Source: UBA953 sp039797095
Lineage (GTDB): Bacteria; Verrucomicrobiota; Verrucomicrobiia; Opitutales; UBA953
Assembly: GCA_039797095.1 (NCBI GenBank)
Contig: JBDKIN010000202.1
Coordinates: forward strand, 1-64,000
DNA: 64,000 bases
Direction of reading: 5' to 3'
The notes under the pieces are model-generated. The model searched no databases and was not told the origin of the DNA. It worked only from the letters and a program-made list of their open reading frames with translations. Every line of letters begins with the position of its first letter. The stretch's first letter is position 1. Below are positions 8,512 through 17,013 of the stretch, in pieces. Made by a program: the position numbers and the translations under genes.

Positions 8512-9138
8512 GTGTCCGAACGTCGTCGACATCGCCTGATCTGGTCCGCGGTGGCCTGCGCCCACGCGATGGCCCTCGGCGCCGTCTGGGTCGGCGGACT
8601 GCGGGGCGTCGGCGAACCAGCCACGGAAGGCGGCCATATTCTCGTCACGTTGCTGCCGGAGCCGGTCGCTTTGCCCGGCGAGGCCAAGGAGGGCGCGGCC
8701 CTCGGCGCCGGTCTCACCTTGCCCGTGACGCCGGCCTTCGTCCCCGTCCCCGCCGCCGCGCTCCCGCCGGTGACCGCCCCGGTGGTCGCTTTGCCCGCCG
8801 TCGTGGCCCCTGCGTCCGCCGAGCCCCGCGGCGTGGCGGTCGCCGCGCCCGCGCCGGTCGCGGAGGTCTTCGTACCGCCCGCCTTCCGCGCGCGGCAGGA
8901 GCCGGCCTACCCTGAGCGGGCGCGCCGCGCCGGCGTCGCCGGCGTCGTCGGCGTCCGCATCGCGCTCGCCGCCGACGGCACGGTGCGCGCGGTCGAGCTC
9001 ACCGTCAGTTCGGGCAGCCGTCTACTCGATGAGGCCGCGTTGGCGGCCGCCCGGGCGTCGACCTTCGAGCCGGCCACCCGCAACCACGCCCCCGTCGAGT
9101 CGGAGGCCGTCGCCAGCTATCGTTTCGAACTACGCTGA
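8512..9138 (+). CDS. TonB-like energy transducer
   Basis: This 208-residue protein starts at a GTG and has an N-terminal transmembrane helix (about residues 10-27). A Pro/Ala/Val-rich periplasmic linker follows, then a C-terminal TonB domain recognisable by PAYPERARRAGVAG, GTVRAVELTVSSGS and LLDEAALAAA. TonB proteins couple the ExbBD proton-driven motor to outer-membrane receptors. No exbB or exbD is nearby. It lies 47 bases after sixA and 3 bases before a glycosyltransferase gene, so the latter two may be co-transcribed. Confidence 0.85.
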   Translation: MSERRRHRLIWSAVACAHAMALGAVWVGGLRGVGEPATEGGHILVTLLPEPVALPGEAKEGAALGAGLTLPVTPAFVPVPAAALPPVTAPVVALPAVVAPASAEPRGVAVAAPAPVAEVFVPPAFRARQEPAYPERARRAGVAGVVGVRIALAADGTVRAVELTVSSGSRLLDEAALAAARASTFEPATRNHAPVESEAVASYRFELR

Positions 9139-9141
9139 CCC

Positions 9142-10182
9142 ATGCGTGTTCTGGTCGCTTCCTCCAACCGCGGCGTGAACGGCGCGGCCGTCTACGCCCG
9201 CCGCGTCCTGTCGCTGCTCCGCGCCGCAGGGCACGACGCCGCCTTGGCCTGCGAGGAGGACTCGTGGGTCGGGCGCGACCTCCCGGCCGACGTCCCGGTG
9301 CTACGCACCGACTTCCAGCGCTGGCCGTTCGACGAGTGCGACCGCGTGGCCGCCTGGTGCCGGCGAGAGGGCGTGGAACTCATCCATTCCCATCTGACCC
9401 GCTCCGGTAATTTCGCCGCCCTCCTGCGTCAGCGGCACGGCCTCCGGAGCGTGGCGCACCTGCACGCGAACCATCCGCAGTTGCACACCGGTTTCCATGA
9501 CCTGCTCGTCGCTGTCTCGGACGACGTCGCGCGCCGCCATCGGCTGCTTCCGTGGAACTGGATGACCGAAGTCGTCACCTTGCCCAACTTCGTCGACGCC
9601 GCCGATTTTCGTCCGGCGTCCGCCGGCTCCCCCGATCCGCTGCGCGCCGCGCTCGGCGTGGCGGCCGACGTCCCGGTCATCGCGGTCGTCGGCCTGATCT
9701 CGCTGCGCAAAGGTCAGGACCTCGCCGTCCGCGCCTTCGCCGAATTACGCCGGAAGCGGCCCGACGCCGTGCTCGCCGTGATCGGCGGCGGCGTCCTTCC
9801 GGCCGGCTTGCCGCTCGACGGCGTCCGCTTGCTCGGCCATCGCGACGATGTCGCGCGCCTGTTGCCGCCCGCTTCCGTGGTGGTCGTCCCTTCGCGCGAA
9901 GAGCCGTTCGGCCTGGCCGCCATCGAAGCCATGGCTTGCGAAGTCCCGGTGATCGCTTTCGCGGTCGGCGGCCTGGCGGAAGTGATCGGTGGCGGCGCCG
10001 GCGTCGCCGTGCCGCCGGGCGACTGCGCGGCCTTGGCCGCCGCGATGGACGGCCTGCTGTCGGATGAGGCCGCCCGTCGGGAGCAGGCGCGGGCAGGCCG
10101 GGCGAGCGCGCTCGCCCGTTACGGCAAGGAGGCGCATCTGGCGGCCTTGGTCAGCCAGTTCCGCCGCGTGCTCGCTCAGTAA
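9142..10182 (+). CDS. Glycosyltransferase family 4 protein
   Basis: This is a 346-residue GT-B-fold glycosyltransferase. The N-terminal half has the GVNGAAVYARRVLSLL acceptor-domain pattern. The C-terminal half has VGLISLRKGQDL and the EX7E-type donor site around REEPFGLAAIEAMACEVPV, diagnostic of family GT4. It probably transfers a sugar from a nucleotide donor to a lipopolysaccharide or exopolysaccharide acceptor in the cytoplasm. The end overlaps the convergent acyltransferase gene by 7 bases. The acceptor cannot be deduced from sequence. Confidence 0.88.
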   Translation: MRVLVASSNRGVNGAAVYARRVLSLLRAAGHDAALACEEDSWVGRDLPADVPVLRTDFQRWPFDECDRVAAWCRREGVELIHSHLTRSGNFAALLRQRHGLRSVAHLHANHPQLHTGFHDLLVAVSDDVARRHRLLPWNWMTEVVTLPNFVDAADFRPASAGSPDPLRAALGVAADVPVIAVVGLISLRKGQDLAVRAFAELRRKRPDAVLAVIGGGVLPAGLPLDGVRLLGHRDDVARLLPPASVVVVPSREEPFGLAAIEAMACEVPVIAFAVGGLAEVIGGGAGVAVPPGDCAALAAAMDGLLSDEAARREQARAGRASALARYGKEAHLAALVSQFRRVLAQ

Positions 10183-11075
10183 GGGCTGACGGGGTTGCCC
10201 TTGAAGCCCTTGAAGCGTCGGTGGACCCAGAGGTACTGCTCGGGCGCCGCGCGGACGGCTGCTTCCAGGGTCGCCGTCAGGCGCAAGGTGTCGGCTTCCG
10301 GGTCGGCGGAAGGGAAGTCGGCCAGCGCGGGGCTGATCGTGAGCACGTAGGTGCCGTCCGGCGCGCGCCGCGGGTAGAAGGTGAACACCGCCGCGCCGGA
10401 CATCTTCGCCAAGCGCGACGTCGACAGGTTGGTGATGGCGGGCCGGCCGAAGAAGGGGAGCACCGCCGACTGCGGCGTCCACTTGCCTTGGTCGGGCGCG
10501 TACCAGACCGCTTCACCGTCGCGGAGGGCGCGCATGAGGCCGGACATGTCGCGCATCTCGATGGCGCGGCTCGCCCAGGCGGTGCGGTGCTTGCGGAGCA
10601 GGTCGGCCAGCACGGCATTGTTCGGGTCGCGGTAGAGGCAGCAGAGCGGCGTCCGCAGGGCGAGCATGCGACCGGCGATCTCAAGCGTCGTGAAGTGGCC
10701 GGAGACCACCAATACGCCGCGCCCGGCCGCCCGGGCTTTCTCCAGCGCTTCGACGCCTTCGATGCGGCAAGGAGGCAGGGCGGAGGGCGGCCGCCACCAG
10801 CAACGCGCGACTTCCAGGATGCCGAGGGCGAGGGACTGGTAGTGGCGTCGCGCCAACGAGCGGCGGGCGGACTCCGTCAGTTCCGGGAAGCATACGCGGA
10901 GGTTGACGAGCACTACGTGACGGCGGATTCGCACGACATGGAAAGCGAAGGCGCCGAAAGCGGCGGCGAGGCCTCTTTGCCAGGACCAGGGCAGCCAGGC
11001 GACGAGCCAGAGGCAACCCAGGGCGACGCGGGTGAAGGCGGCGCCGGACAGTCGGGCGAGACGGGGGGCGGGCAT
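10176..11075 (-). CDS. LpxL/HtrB-like lipid A acyltransferase family protein
   Basis: This is a 299-residue member of the lysophospholipid acyltransferase superfamily. The catalytic H127-X4-E132 motif sits in VSGHFTTLEIAGR, and a YAPDQGKW block follows as in LpxL/LpxM enzymes (the DQ...G pattern). An N-terminal hydrophobic segment anchors it to the inner membrane. The family adds secondary acyl chains to Kdo-lipid A, which indicates a Gram-negative envelope. It is convergent with and slightly overlaps the glycosyltransferase gene, so both probably serve outer-membrane glycolipid synthesis. Confidence 0.85.
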   Translation of the reverse strand: MPAPRLARLSGAAFTRVALGCLWLVAWLPWSWQRGLAAAFGAFAFHVVRIRRHVVLVNLRVCFPELTESARRSLARRHYQSLALGILEVARCWWRPPSALPPCRIEGVEALEKARAAGRGVLVVSGHFTTLEIAGRMLALRTPLCCLYRDPNNAVLADLLRKHRTAWASRAIEMRDMSGLMRALRDGEAVWYAPDQGKWTPQSAVLPFFGRPAITNLSTSRLAKMSGAAVFTFYPRRAPDGTYVLTISPALADFPSADPEADTLRLTATLEAAVRAAPEQYLWVHRRFKGFKGNPVSPY

Positions 11076-11092
11076 GGCGGTCAGGGGCGGGT

Positions 11093-11851
11093 TCAGCGGC
11101 TACGTTGCCAGGCCTTCACCCAATCGACTTCAAAGGTGTTCTGCGAGGCAGACTTCAGGCCATACCCTTCCTTGGGGCGTTCGCCGTTCCAGCCTTTGAT
11201 ATTGGATTCGCTCGTGAGCAGGAGGAACTGCGGCGCCTTCGAGCCGGGACATTTCGCGTCGGTCCAGACGACCTTGCCGTCGAAGCTGAAGCGGTAGCCC
11301 GATTCGTCCCACTCGACGCCGTAGTCGTGCCACTTCCCGCCGACGGACGCCGGATGTTGCGTCGAGCTGCTCTTCTTCTCCGTCGCATGCTTGTAAGGGC
11401 CCCAGTGGAGCACCGATTGGTAGCCGCCTTTCTTCAGGCCGGTCGTCTCGAGGATGTCCATCTCGACACCGTCGTTCGCCGCGCCGGCGGCCGTGCCGGA
11501 TTTGCCGTAGGTCGGCGACTGCGACCAGAAGGCGATCTGCGTGCCGGGCTGGACGGAGAAGCGGCAACGCGCCTCGACCTTGCCTTGGACGAGGGCGAAC
11601 TTCTTGCGCGTCGTGACGAAGCCGCAATAGGTCGTCCCGTCGACGTCCGTCCAGGTCGTGATCTTCAGCACGCCGTCTTTCAGGTCGACCGCTTTGGGGG
11701 AGTTGAGCGAATCGCGACGCTTGCCGGTCTCGATGTTCCAGGTCTTCGCGTCGAGTTCCGCCCCGTCGAAGCCGTCGTCGAGCACGAGTTTGAGCGTCGG
11801 TTCGGCGGCGCAGGCGGAGGCACCGAGCAGCAGCAGGAGGAGGACGCGCAT
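11093..11851 (-). CDS. Exported glycoside hydrolase family 16 protein
   Basis: This is a 252-residue secreted protein with a short signal peptide (MRVLLLLLLGASACAAE; the ASAC may act as a lipobox). The GH16 active-site signature E130-M-D-I-L-E135 contains both the nucleophile and the acid/base glutamates, and flanking features such as FWSQSP and YGVEWDESGYRF match the jelly-roll fold. GH16 enzymes cleave beta-glucans, laminarin, agar, carrageenan or porphyran; the substrate cannot be fixed from sequence. I chose the start at 11851 because it begins the signal peptide; an upstream in-frame ATG at 11968 lies inside the DUF457 gene. Confidence 0.87.
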   Translation of the reverse strand: MRVLLLLLLGASACAAEPTLKLVLDDGFDGAELDAKTWNIETGKRRDSLNSPKAVDLKDGVLKITTWTDVDGTTYCGFVTTRKKFALVQGKVEARCRFSVQPGTQIAFWSQSPTYGKSGTAAGAANDGVEMDILETTGLKKGGYQSVLHWGPYKHATEKKSSSTQHPASVGGKWHDYGVEWDESGYRFSFDGKVVWTDAKCPGSKAPQFLLLTSESNIKGWNGERPKEGYGLKSASQNTFEVDWVKAWQRSR

Positions 11852-11852
11852 G

Positions 11853-12884
11853 TTATTCGAGGTCGATGAAACGGGGTTCCGACCCCGAGAGCAAGGCGCC
11901 GAGTCGGCCCCAGTCGCCGTCCCGGAGACTCCGGTCCATGACGAGCGTCGTGTCGGCGAGCGTGCCACCGGGAGCGCAACGCACGGACCACAGCGGGCGG
12001 CTGCTGGTCGGGAGCATCGCGAAGCGGATGTCGCCGACGAGGATCGCGCCTTCGGCCTGGTCGTAGGTGTTCCAGCCGCCGGTGAAGCGGGAGAAATCGG
12101 CGATCAGGTGGGAGCCTTCGGAGAAGGGCGGGGGATTGCCGGGGGACGCCGGCGTCCAGGCCGCGCGGGTCTCGCCGACCGCGAGACGTGTCCGCGTGAA
12201 CGGCACATTGCGCACCGCCGCGACGTGCCAGCGGCCTGCGTGCAGCCAGACCGCGCGCCAGACGATGAGGTTGGAGACCGTCGGCTTCACCGCCAGGCGT
12301 TCCGGCGTGATGGCCTGCGTCGCCAGCCAGGTCCGCAGGCTGCGTTCGGCGCGCGCCTGCTGGGTCAGGCCGAGCGCCGCGTAGGCGCCGAACCACAGCA
12401 GCGCGTAAGCCGCCAGCCGCGGCGAGTGCCGGCGCCAGGCGAGCACGGCGAACGTCAGCACGGGCAGGGTGACCGCGAGGTCGATGATGGGGAGGCAGTC
12501 CCAGGCGAAGCGCGCTTCCGTGAACGGCCACAGCAGCATCGTGCCGTAGCTCGTGCACCCGTCGCAGAGCAGGTGCGTGAGCGCGCCGGCGAGGCCGGGC
12601 AGGAACAGTTCGCGCCAGCCGACGTTGTGCCGCCGGCGGAAGAAGAGCGTCGTGAGCCAGGCGGCGGCCAGCGCCAGCACCGGCATGAACACGAAGCTGT
12701 GGGTGAAGTGTCGGTGCCAGCGGAAGGCGACGAGCGGGTCGTCGGCGGCCCGGATGAAGATATCGAGGTCAGGCGCCTCGGACGCGAGCAGGGCGGCCAC
12801 CGCGGCGGCGGAGACCGAGCCGCCGCGCCGATGGACGGCGATCCCGGCGGCGATGCCGAGGGCGGCGTGCGTGAGGTTGTCCAT
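11853..12884 (-). CDS. YdjM/DUF457-family membrane-bound metal-dependent hydrolase
   Basis: This 343-residue membrane protein begins MDNLTHAALG and contains the DUF457 histidines and acidic residues (EAPDLD and WHRHFTHS), with about five hydrophobic segments in the first 200 residues. The family is annotated as membrane-bound metal-dependent hydrolase (YdjM/YfhO type), with no firm substrate. The C-terminal 140 residues form a soluble domain. It is immediately upstream of the GH16 gene on the same strand (1-base gap), so they are probably co-transcribed. Confidence 0.82.
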   Translation of the reverse strand: MDNLTHAALGIAAGIAVHRRGGSVSAAAVAALLASEAPDLDIFIRAADDPLVAFRWHRHFTHSFVFMPVLALAAAWLTTLFFRRRHNVGWRELFLPGLAGALTHLLCDGCTSYGTMLLWPFTEARFAWDCLPIIDLAVTLPVLTFAVLAWRRHSPRLAAYALLWFGAYAALGLTQQARAERSLRTWLATQAITPERLAVKPTVSNLIVWRAVWLHAGRWHVAAVRNVPFTRTRLAVGETRAAWTPASPGNPPPFSEGSHLIADFSRFTGGWNTYDQAEGAILVGDIRFAMLPTSSRPLWSVRCAPGGTLADTTLVMDRSLRDGDWGRLGALLSGSEPRFIDLE

Positions 12885-12997
12885 GCGTCGAACTTACGGG
12901 CCTCGGCTCCGGAAGGAAGGCGGACTTTCGATTTTCCGGCCCGAACCGCCAATTGGCTGGAACTTGCGGGCTTCCCCATCGTCTAATCCCGTACCCC

Positions 12998-14287
12998 ATG
13001 AGACTGCTCTTCTCCGCCTTGGCGCTGTGCGTCGCCGTCCTCGGCCAGGCCGCCGACAAGGATTACCCGCTCGTCGAAGCCCGGGAGGTCACGCCGCGCG
13101 GCGGGCTCCCGAATTTCTTCCGCAAGACCCAGACGACCGGCGCGGAGATCAAGATCGGTTATCTCGGCGGCTCGATCACCGCCCAGAACGGCTGGCGCGT
13201 GCAGACCCTCGCCCATTTCAAGCAGGCGTGCCCGCAGGCCAGCTTCACCGAGATCAACGCCGCCATCGGCGGCACTGGTTCGGACCTTGGCGTGTTCCGC
13301 GTGCAGCAGGACGTCCTCTCGAAAGGGCCGGACCTCCTCTTCGTCGAGTTCGCCGTGAACGACGGCGGCGCCGATCCACAGCGCATCATCCGCGCGATGG
13401 AAGGCATCGTCCGCCAGACCTGGAAGGCCAACCCCAGCACCGACATCTGCTTCGTCTATACGATCACCGAAGCGCTTTCGCCGCCGATGCTCGAGGGCAA
13501 GCTGCAGCGTTCCGCGACCGCGATGGAGAAGGTCGCCGACCATTACGGCATCCCCTCGATCGCCCTCGGCATGGAGGTCGCCAAGCTCGCCAAGGCCGGC
13601 CAGCTCGCCTGGCGCGCGAAACTCCCGAAGACCGAAGCCGACAAGGCCGCCCTCGCCGGCAAGTTCGTCTTCGCGGCGGACGGCACGCATCCGCATGATT
13701 CGACCGGCCAGGTCCTCTATACGCAGGCCATCATCCGTTCGCTGCCGGCCCTCGCGATCGCCAACGCCACGCCGACTCCGCATGTGATCGGCCCCGCCCT
13801 CGATGCGGCGAACTGGGAGCGTGCGAAGCTTGTGCCGATCACCGAGGCCAAGCTCTCCGCCGGCCTCGCGTCGGCGGATCCGGCGACCGACGCCCACGCC
13901 AAGGTCTGGGCCAAGCGTCTGCCGGTCATGGTCAAACTGACCCGGCCCGGACAGAGCATCGAGTTCCGTTTCCAGGGCACGCACTGCGCCGTCTACGACG
14001 TCGTCGGCCCGGCCGGCGGCATGGTCGCCGTCACTCTCGACGGCAAGGCGCAGAAGTCCGTCCAGCGGATCGACGCCTACTGCACGTACCCGCGCCTGAG
14101 CACCTTCGTCGTCGGGACCGACCTGCCCGAGGGCGAGCACACCGTGCGCCTCGAGCTCCTGGCCGACCCGATCGACAAGGCCGCCGTCCTGGCGAAGAAC
14201 AAGAACAAGATCGATAAGCCCGAACGCTTCGCGCCGCTCGAATTCCACCCCGGCGGCCTGCTCCTCGTCGGCGAACTCGTCCCCTGA
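12998..14287 (+). CDS. Exported SGNH/GDSL hydrolase
   Basis: This is a 429-residue protein with a cleavable signal peptide (MRLLFSALALCVAVLGQA). Its SGNH motifs are G58-S59-I-T, the NDGG block with Asn121, and D228-G-T-H231. It is related in fold, but not closely in sequence, to the lipoprotein at 4396. The C-terminal part (from about 290) looks like a beta-rich accessory domain. It is the first gene of a plus-strand group with an epimerase, DUF1080 and ThuA, and probably acts in the periplasm on acylated carbohydrate. The start was placed at the signal peptide methionine rather than an ATG 45 bases upstream. Confidence 0.85.
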   Translation: MRLLFSALALCVAVLGQAADKDYPLVEAREVTPRGGLPNFFRKTQTTGAEIKIGYLGGSITAQNGWRVQTLAHFKQACPQASFTEINAAIGGTGSDLGVFRVQQDVLSKGPDLLFVEFAVNDGGADPQRIIRAMEGIVRQTWKANPSTDICFVYTITEALSPPMLEGKLQRSATAMEKVADHYGIPSIALGMEVAKLAKAGQLAWRAKLPKTEADKAALAGKFVFAADGTHPHDSTGQVLYTQAIIRSLPALAIANATPTPHVIGPALDAANWERAKLVPITEAKLSAGLASADPATDAHAKVWAKRLPVMVKLTRPGQSIEFRFQGTHCAVYDVVGPAGGMVAVTLDGKAQKSVQRIDAYCTYPRLSTFVVGTDLPEGEHTVRLELLADPIDKAAVLAKNKNKIDKPERFAPLEFHPGGLLLVGELVP

Positions 14288-14367
14288 GGGCCCCCGACCC
14301 GTCGCCCAGCCTTGACCGCCCCCTGACCCCCTCTGAAACTCCGCACCTCACCCTCACCCACACTAAC

Positions 14368-15222
14368 ATGCGTTTCGGCCTCAATACGTTCCTCTACGCC
14401 TCTCCGTTCACCAACGAGAGCGTGCACCTCTTCAAGAAGCTCAAGAACTGGGGCTTCGATTCCGTCGAAATTCCGATCGAGGATCCTTCGCACGTCGACC
14501 CGAAGTTCCTCAAGGCCGCCGCCGCCAAGGCCGGCATCGCCATCGGCTCCATCTGCGCCGCCATGGGCCCGGGCCGTGACCTCCGCGGTTCCGCCAAGGA
14601 CCAGGCCAACGGCCGCAAGTACATCATGGCCCTGATCGACCAGGCCGCCGAGATGGGCTGCCCGCGCCTCATCGGCCCGCTCTACTCCGTCGTCGGCCTC
14701 ATCGGCGCCCATGACGACAAGACCAAGGCCAAGCATTTCAAGCTCGTCGTCAAGAACCTCAAGGTCCTCGGTAAGCACGCCCAGAAGAAGGGTGTCGAGC
14801 TCGACATCGAGCCGCTGAACCGCTTCGAGACCGACTTCCTCAACACCTGCGACCAAGGCCTGCGCCTCGTCAAGGCCATCAACCTTCCGAACGTGAAGCT
14901 CCACCTCGACACGTTCCACATGAACATCGAGGAGAAGAACCAGGCCGCCGCCATCCTCAAGGCCGGCAAGCACCTCGGTCACTTCCACGCCTGCGGCACC
15001 GACCGCGGCACCCCCGGCAACGACTCGCTCGACTGGAAGCCCATCGTCGCCGCCCTGAAGAAGATCGGTTACAAGCAGGAGGTCGTCATCGAATCCTTCA
15101 CCACCGACGTCAAGGTCATCGCCCGCGCCGCCGCCATCTGGCGCGCCATGGAGCCCCGCCGCGACGACATCGCCGTGAAGGGCCTCAAGAACCTGCACCG
15201 CTTCTTCGGCCGCAAGAAGTAA
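14368..15222 (+). CDS. D-tagatose 3-epimerase/psicose epimerase-like sugar epimerase
   Basis: This is a 284-residue TIM-barrel protein of the xylose isomerase-like family. The four metal ligands of the D-tagatose 3-epimerase group are present as Glu148, Asp181, His207 and Glu242. Their spacings (33, 26 and 35 residues) equal those of Glu152, Asp185, His211 and Glu246 in the characterised enzyme. It is expected to epimerise a ketose at C3 using Mn2+ in the cytoplasm; no signal peptide is visible. The neighbouring DUF1080 and ThuA genes suggest a pathway for unusual keto-sugars. Confidence 0.85.
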   Translation: MRFGLNTFLYASPFTNESVHLFKKLKNWGFDSVEIPIEDPSHVDPKFLKAAAAKAGIAIGSICAAMGPGRDLRGSAKDQANGRKYIMALIDQAAEMGCPRLIGPLYSVVGLIGAHDDKTKAKHFKLVVKNLKVLGKHAQKKGVELDIEPLNRFETDFLNTCDQGLRLVKAINLPNVKLHLDTFHMNIEEKNQAAAILKAGKHLGHFHACGTDRGTPGNDSLDWKPIVAALKKIGYKQEVVIESFTTDVKVIARAAAIWRAMEPRRDDIAVKGLKNLHRFFGRKK

Positions 15223-15241
15223 GCTCCCGCGCCCCCGCCTC

Positions 15242-15925
15242 ATGAAGCTGCTCACCCCCTTCTTCGCGCTCGCCGCGCTCTGCGCGTCGGTCTCCGCCGA
15301 GGACAAGAACCTCTTCAACGGCAAGGACCTCACGGGCTGGAAAGGCCTGGATTTCTGGTCCGTCGAAGACGGCGTCATCACCGGCCGCACGACCAAGGAG
15401 AAGCCCACCAAGGGCAACACCTTCCTCGTGTGGGAAGGCGAAGTCGCCGATTTCGAGCTCACGTTCCAGTACAAGATCGTCGGCGGCAACTCCGGCGTCC
15501 AGTACCGCAGCAAGCTCGTCGACGCGAAGGGCTTCGTGATCTCCGGCTACCAGGGCGACTTCGAGGCGGGCAAGACCTACTCCGGCATCCTGTATGAGGA
15601 GAAGGGTCGCGGCATCCTCGCCAAGCGCGGCGAGAAGGTCGTCATCAAGGAAGGCGCCGACGCCAAGAAGCCGAAGATCGAAGTCACTGGTTCGCTCGGC
15701 AAGACCGAGGAGATCCAGGCCAAGATCAAGGCCGAGGCGTGGAACGAATACCGCGTCGTCGCGAAGGGCGGCCATCTGCAGCACTTCATCAACGGCGTCC
15801 AGACCGTCGACGTCACCGACGAGACCGCGGTCGGCGCCAAGCAGGGCCTGCTCGCCCTCCAGCTCCACGCCGGCCCGCCCATGGTCGTCCAGTTCAAGGA
15901 CCTCGTCCTCAAGGAGATCAAATAA
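15242..15925 (+). CDS. Exported DUF1080 (3-keto-disaccharide hydrolase-like) protein
   Basis: This is a 227-residue secreted protein with a signal peptide (MKLLTPFFALAALCASVSA) and one DUF1080 domain. The domain is recognisable by LFNGKDLTGWKG, WSVEDGVITG and NSGVQYRS. DUF1080 has a concanavalin-like fold and is annotated as 3-keto-disaccharide hydrolase on the basis of characterised relatives. The gene lies 19 bases after the epimerase and 6 bases before the ThuA gene, consistent with one operon. Confidence 0.88.
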   Translation: MKLLTPFFALAALCASVSAEDKNLFNGKDLTGWKGLDFWSVEDGVITGRTTKEKPTKGNTFLVWEGEVADFELTFQYKIVGGNSGVQYRSKLVDAKGFVISGYQGDFEAGKTYSGILYEEKGRGILAKRGEKVVIKEGADAKKPKIEVTGSLGKTEEIQAKIKAEAWNEYRVVAKGGHLQHFINGVQTVDVTDETAVGAKQGLLALQLHAGPPMVVQFKDLVLKEIK

Positions 15926-15931
15926 CCCATC

Positions 15932-16903
15932 ATGAAGAAATCTCTCCTCAGTTTCCTCCTGCTTTCGGCCGCGTTCGTCTCGGCCGCGGACAAGAAGAAC
16001 GTCCTTCTCATCGCCGGACGTCCGAGCCACCCGGCCGGCGAGCACGAGCACAACGCCGGCATACAGCTCCTGGCTTCCGGCCTGAAGCAGGGCGCCGCCG
16101 ACCTCGTCGACGTCGACGTCTCCCTCAACGGCGAATGGCCTTCTGACGAGCGCGTCGCCAAGGCCGACACGATCGTGATCTACTCCGATGGCGGCGGCGG
16201 CCACCCGGCCCTTCCGCACCTCGATCAGCTCGCCAAGAAGATGGCGGCCGGCACCGGTTTTGTCTGCCTGCACTACGCCGTCGAGCCCGCCTACGAGCGC
16301 GCCGGCTGGCTGAGCGCCGACGGCAAGCCTGTGAGTCCGCCGCCGGCCGGCCGTTCCTCCAAGGGCAAGGGCGCCCTCGAGTTCAAGGACTGGCTCGGCG
16401 GTTACTTCGAGCAGCACTGGTCCGTGAACCCGCACTGGACCGCCGACTTCAAGGTGATCCCTGATCACCCGGCCAGCCGGGGCGTGAAGCCGTTCGGCTC
16501 CAATGACGAGTGGTATTTCAACATGCGCTTCCGTGACGGGATGGAAGGCGTCACCCCGCTCCTGTCCGCGGTCGCTCCGGCCGAGACCATGAGCCGCGGC
16601 GATGGACCGCACTCCGGTAACCCGGACGTGAAGAAGCTCGTCCTCGAGGAGAAGAAGCCGCAGGTCGTCGCCTGGGCCGTCGAGCGCAAGGACGGCGGTC
16701 GTGGCTTCGGCTTCACCGGCGGCCATTACCACGCCGGCTGGGCTAACGACAGTCAGCGCACCCTCGTCCTCAACGCGATCGTCTGGACCGCGAAGGCGGA
16801 AGTCCCCGCTGCCGGCGTCGTCTCCAAGTTCACCGAGGAAGAACTCAAGGCGAACCAGGATAAGAAGGCCCCGCGCAAGCCCGCGGCCCCCAAGAAGAAG
16901 TAA
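15932..16903 (+). CDS. Exported ThuA-domain protein
   Basis: This is a 323-residue secreted protein with a signal peptide (MKKSLLSFLLLSAAFVSA) and a ThuA-like class I glutamine amidotransferase-fold domain. Visible features are VLLIAGRPSHPAGEHEH, GGGGHPALPH, FVCLHYAVE and GFTGGHYHAGW. ThuA was first described with trehalose and keto-trehalose utilisation genes, and its reaction is not firmly known. A lysine/proline-rich tail ends the protein. A clear intrinsic terminator follows, ending the operon with the SGNH, epimerase and DUF1080 genes. Confidence 0.87.
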   Translation: MKKSLLSFLLLSAAFVSAADKKNVLLIAGRPSHPAGEHEHNAGIQLLASGLKQGAADLVDVDVSLNGEWPSDERVAKADTIVIYSDGGGGHPALPHLDQLAKKMAAGTGFVCLHYAVEPAYERAGWLSADGKPVSPPPAGRSSKGKGALEFKDWLGGYFEQHWSVNPHWTADFKVIPDHPASRGVKPFGSNDEWYFNMRFRDGMEGVTPLLSAVAPAETMSRGDGPHSGNPDVKKLVLEEKKPQVVAWAVERKDGGRGFGFTGGHYHAGWANDSQRTLVLNAIVWTAKAEVPAAGVVSKFTEEELKANQDKKAPRKPAAPKKK

Positions 16904-16926
16904 GCGGCCGCAAGGTCGTCCGCATC

Positions 16927-16955
16927 AGGCCGGAGGTTCGCCTCCGGCCTTTTTC
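16927..16955 (+). terminator. Intrinsic terminator after the ThuA gene
   Basis: The stem AGGCCGGAGG / CCTCCGGCCT (10 bp) has a TTCG tetraloop and is followed by TTTTTC, a textbook intrinsic terminator for the sugar-gene operon. Confidence 0.9.
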
Positions 16956-17013
16956 GTACCCGGAAAAGACGTCGGTCATTTGACCCGGAAGGCAGGCCCG
17001 CAACCTTACGCTC

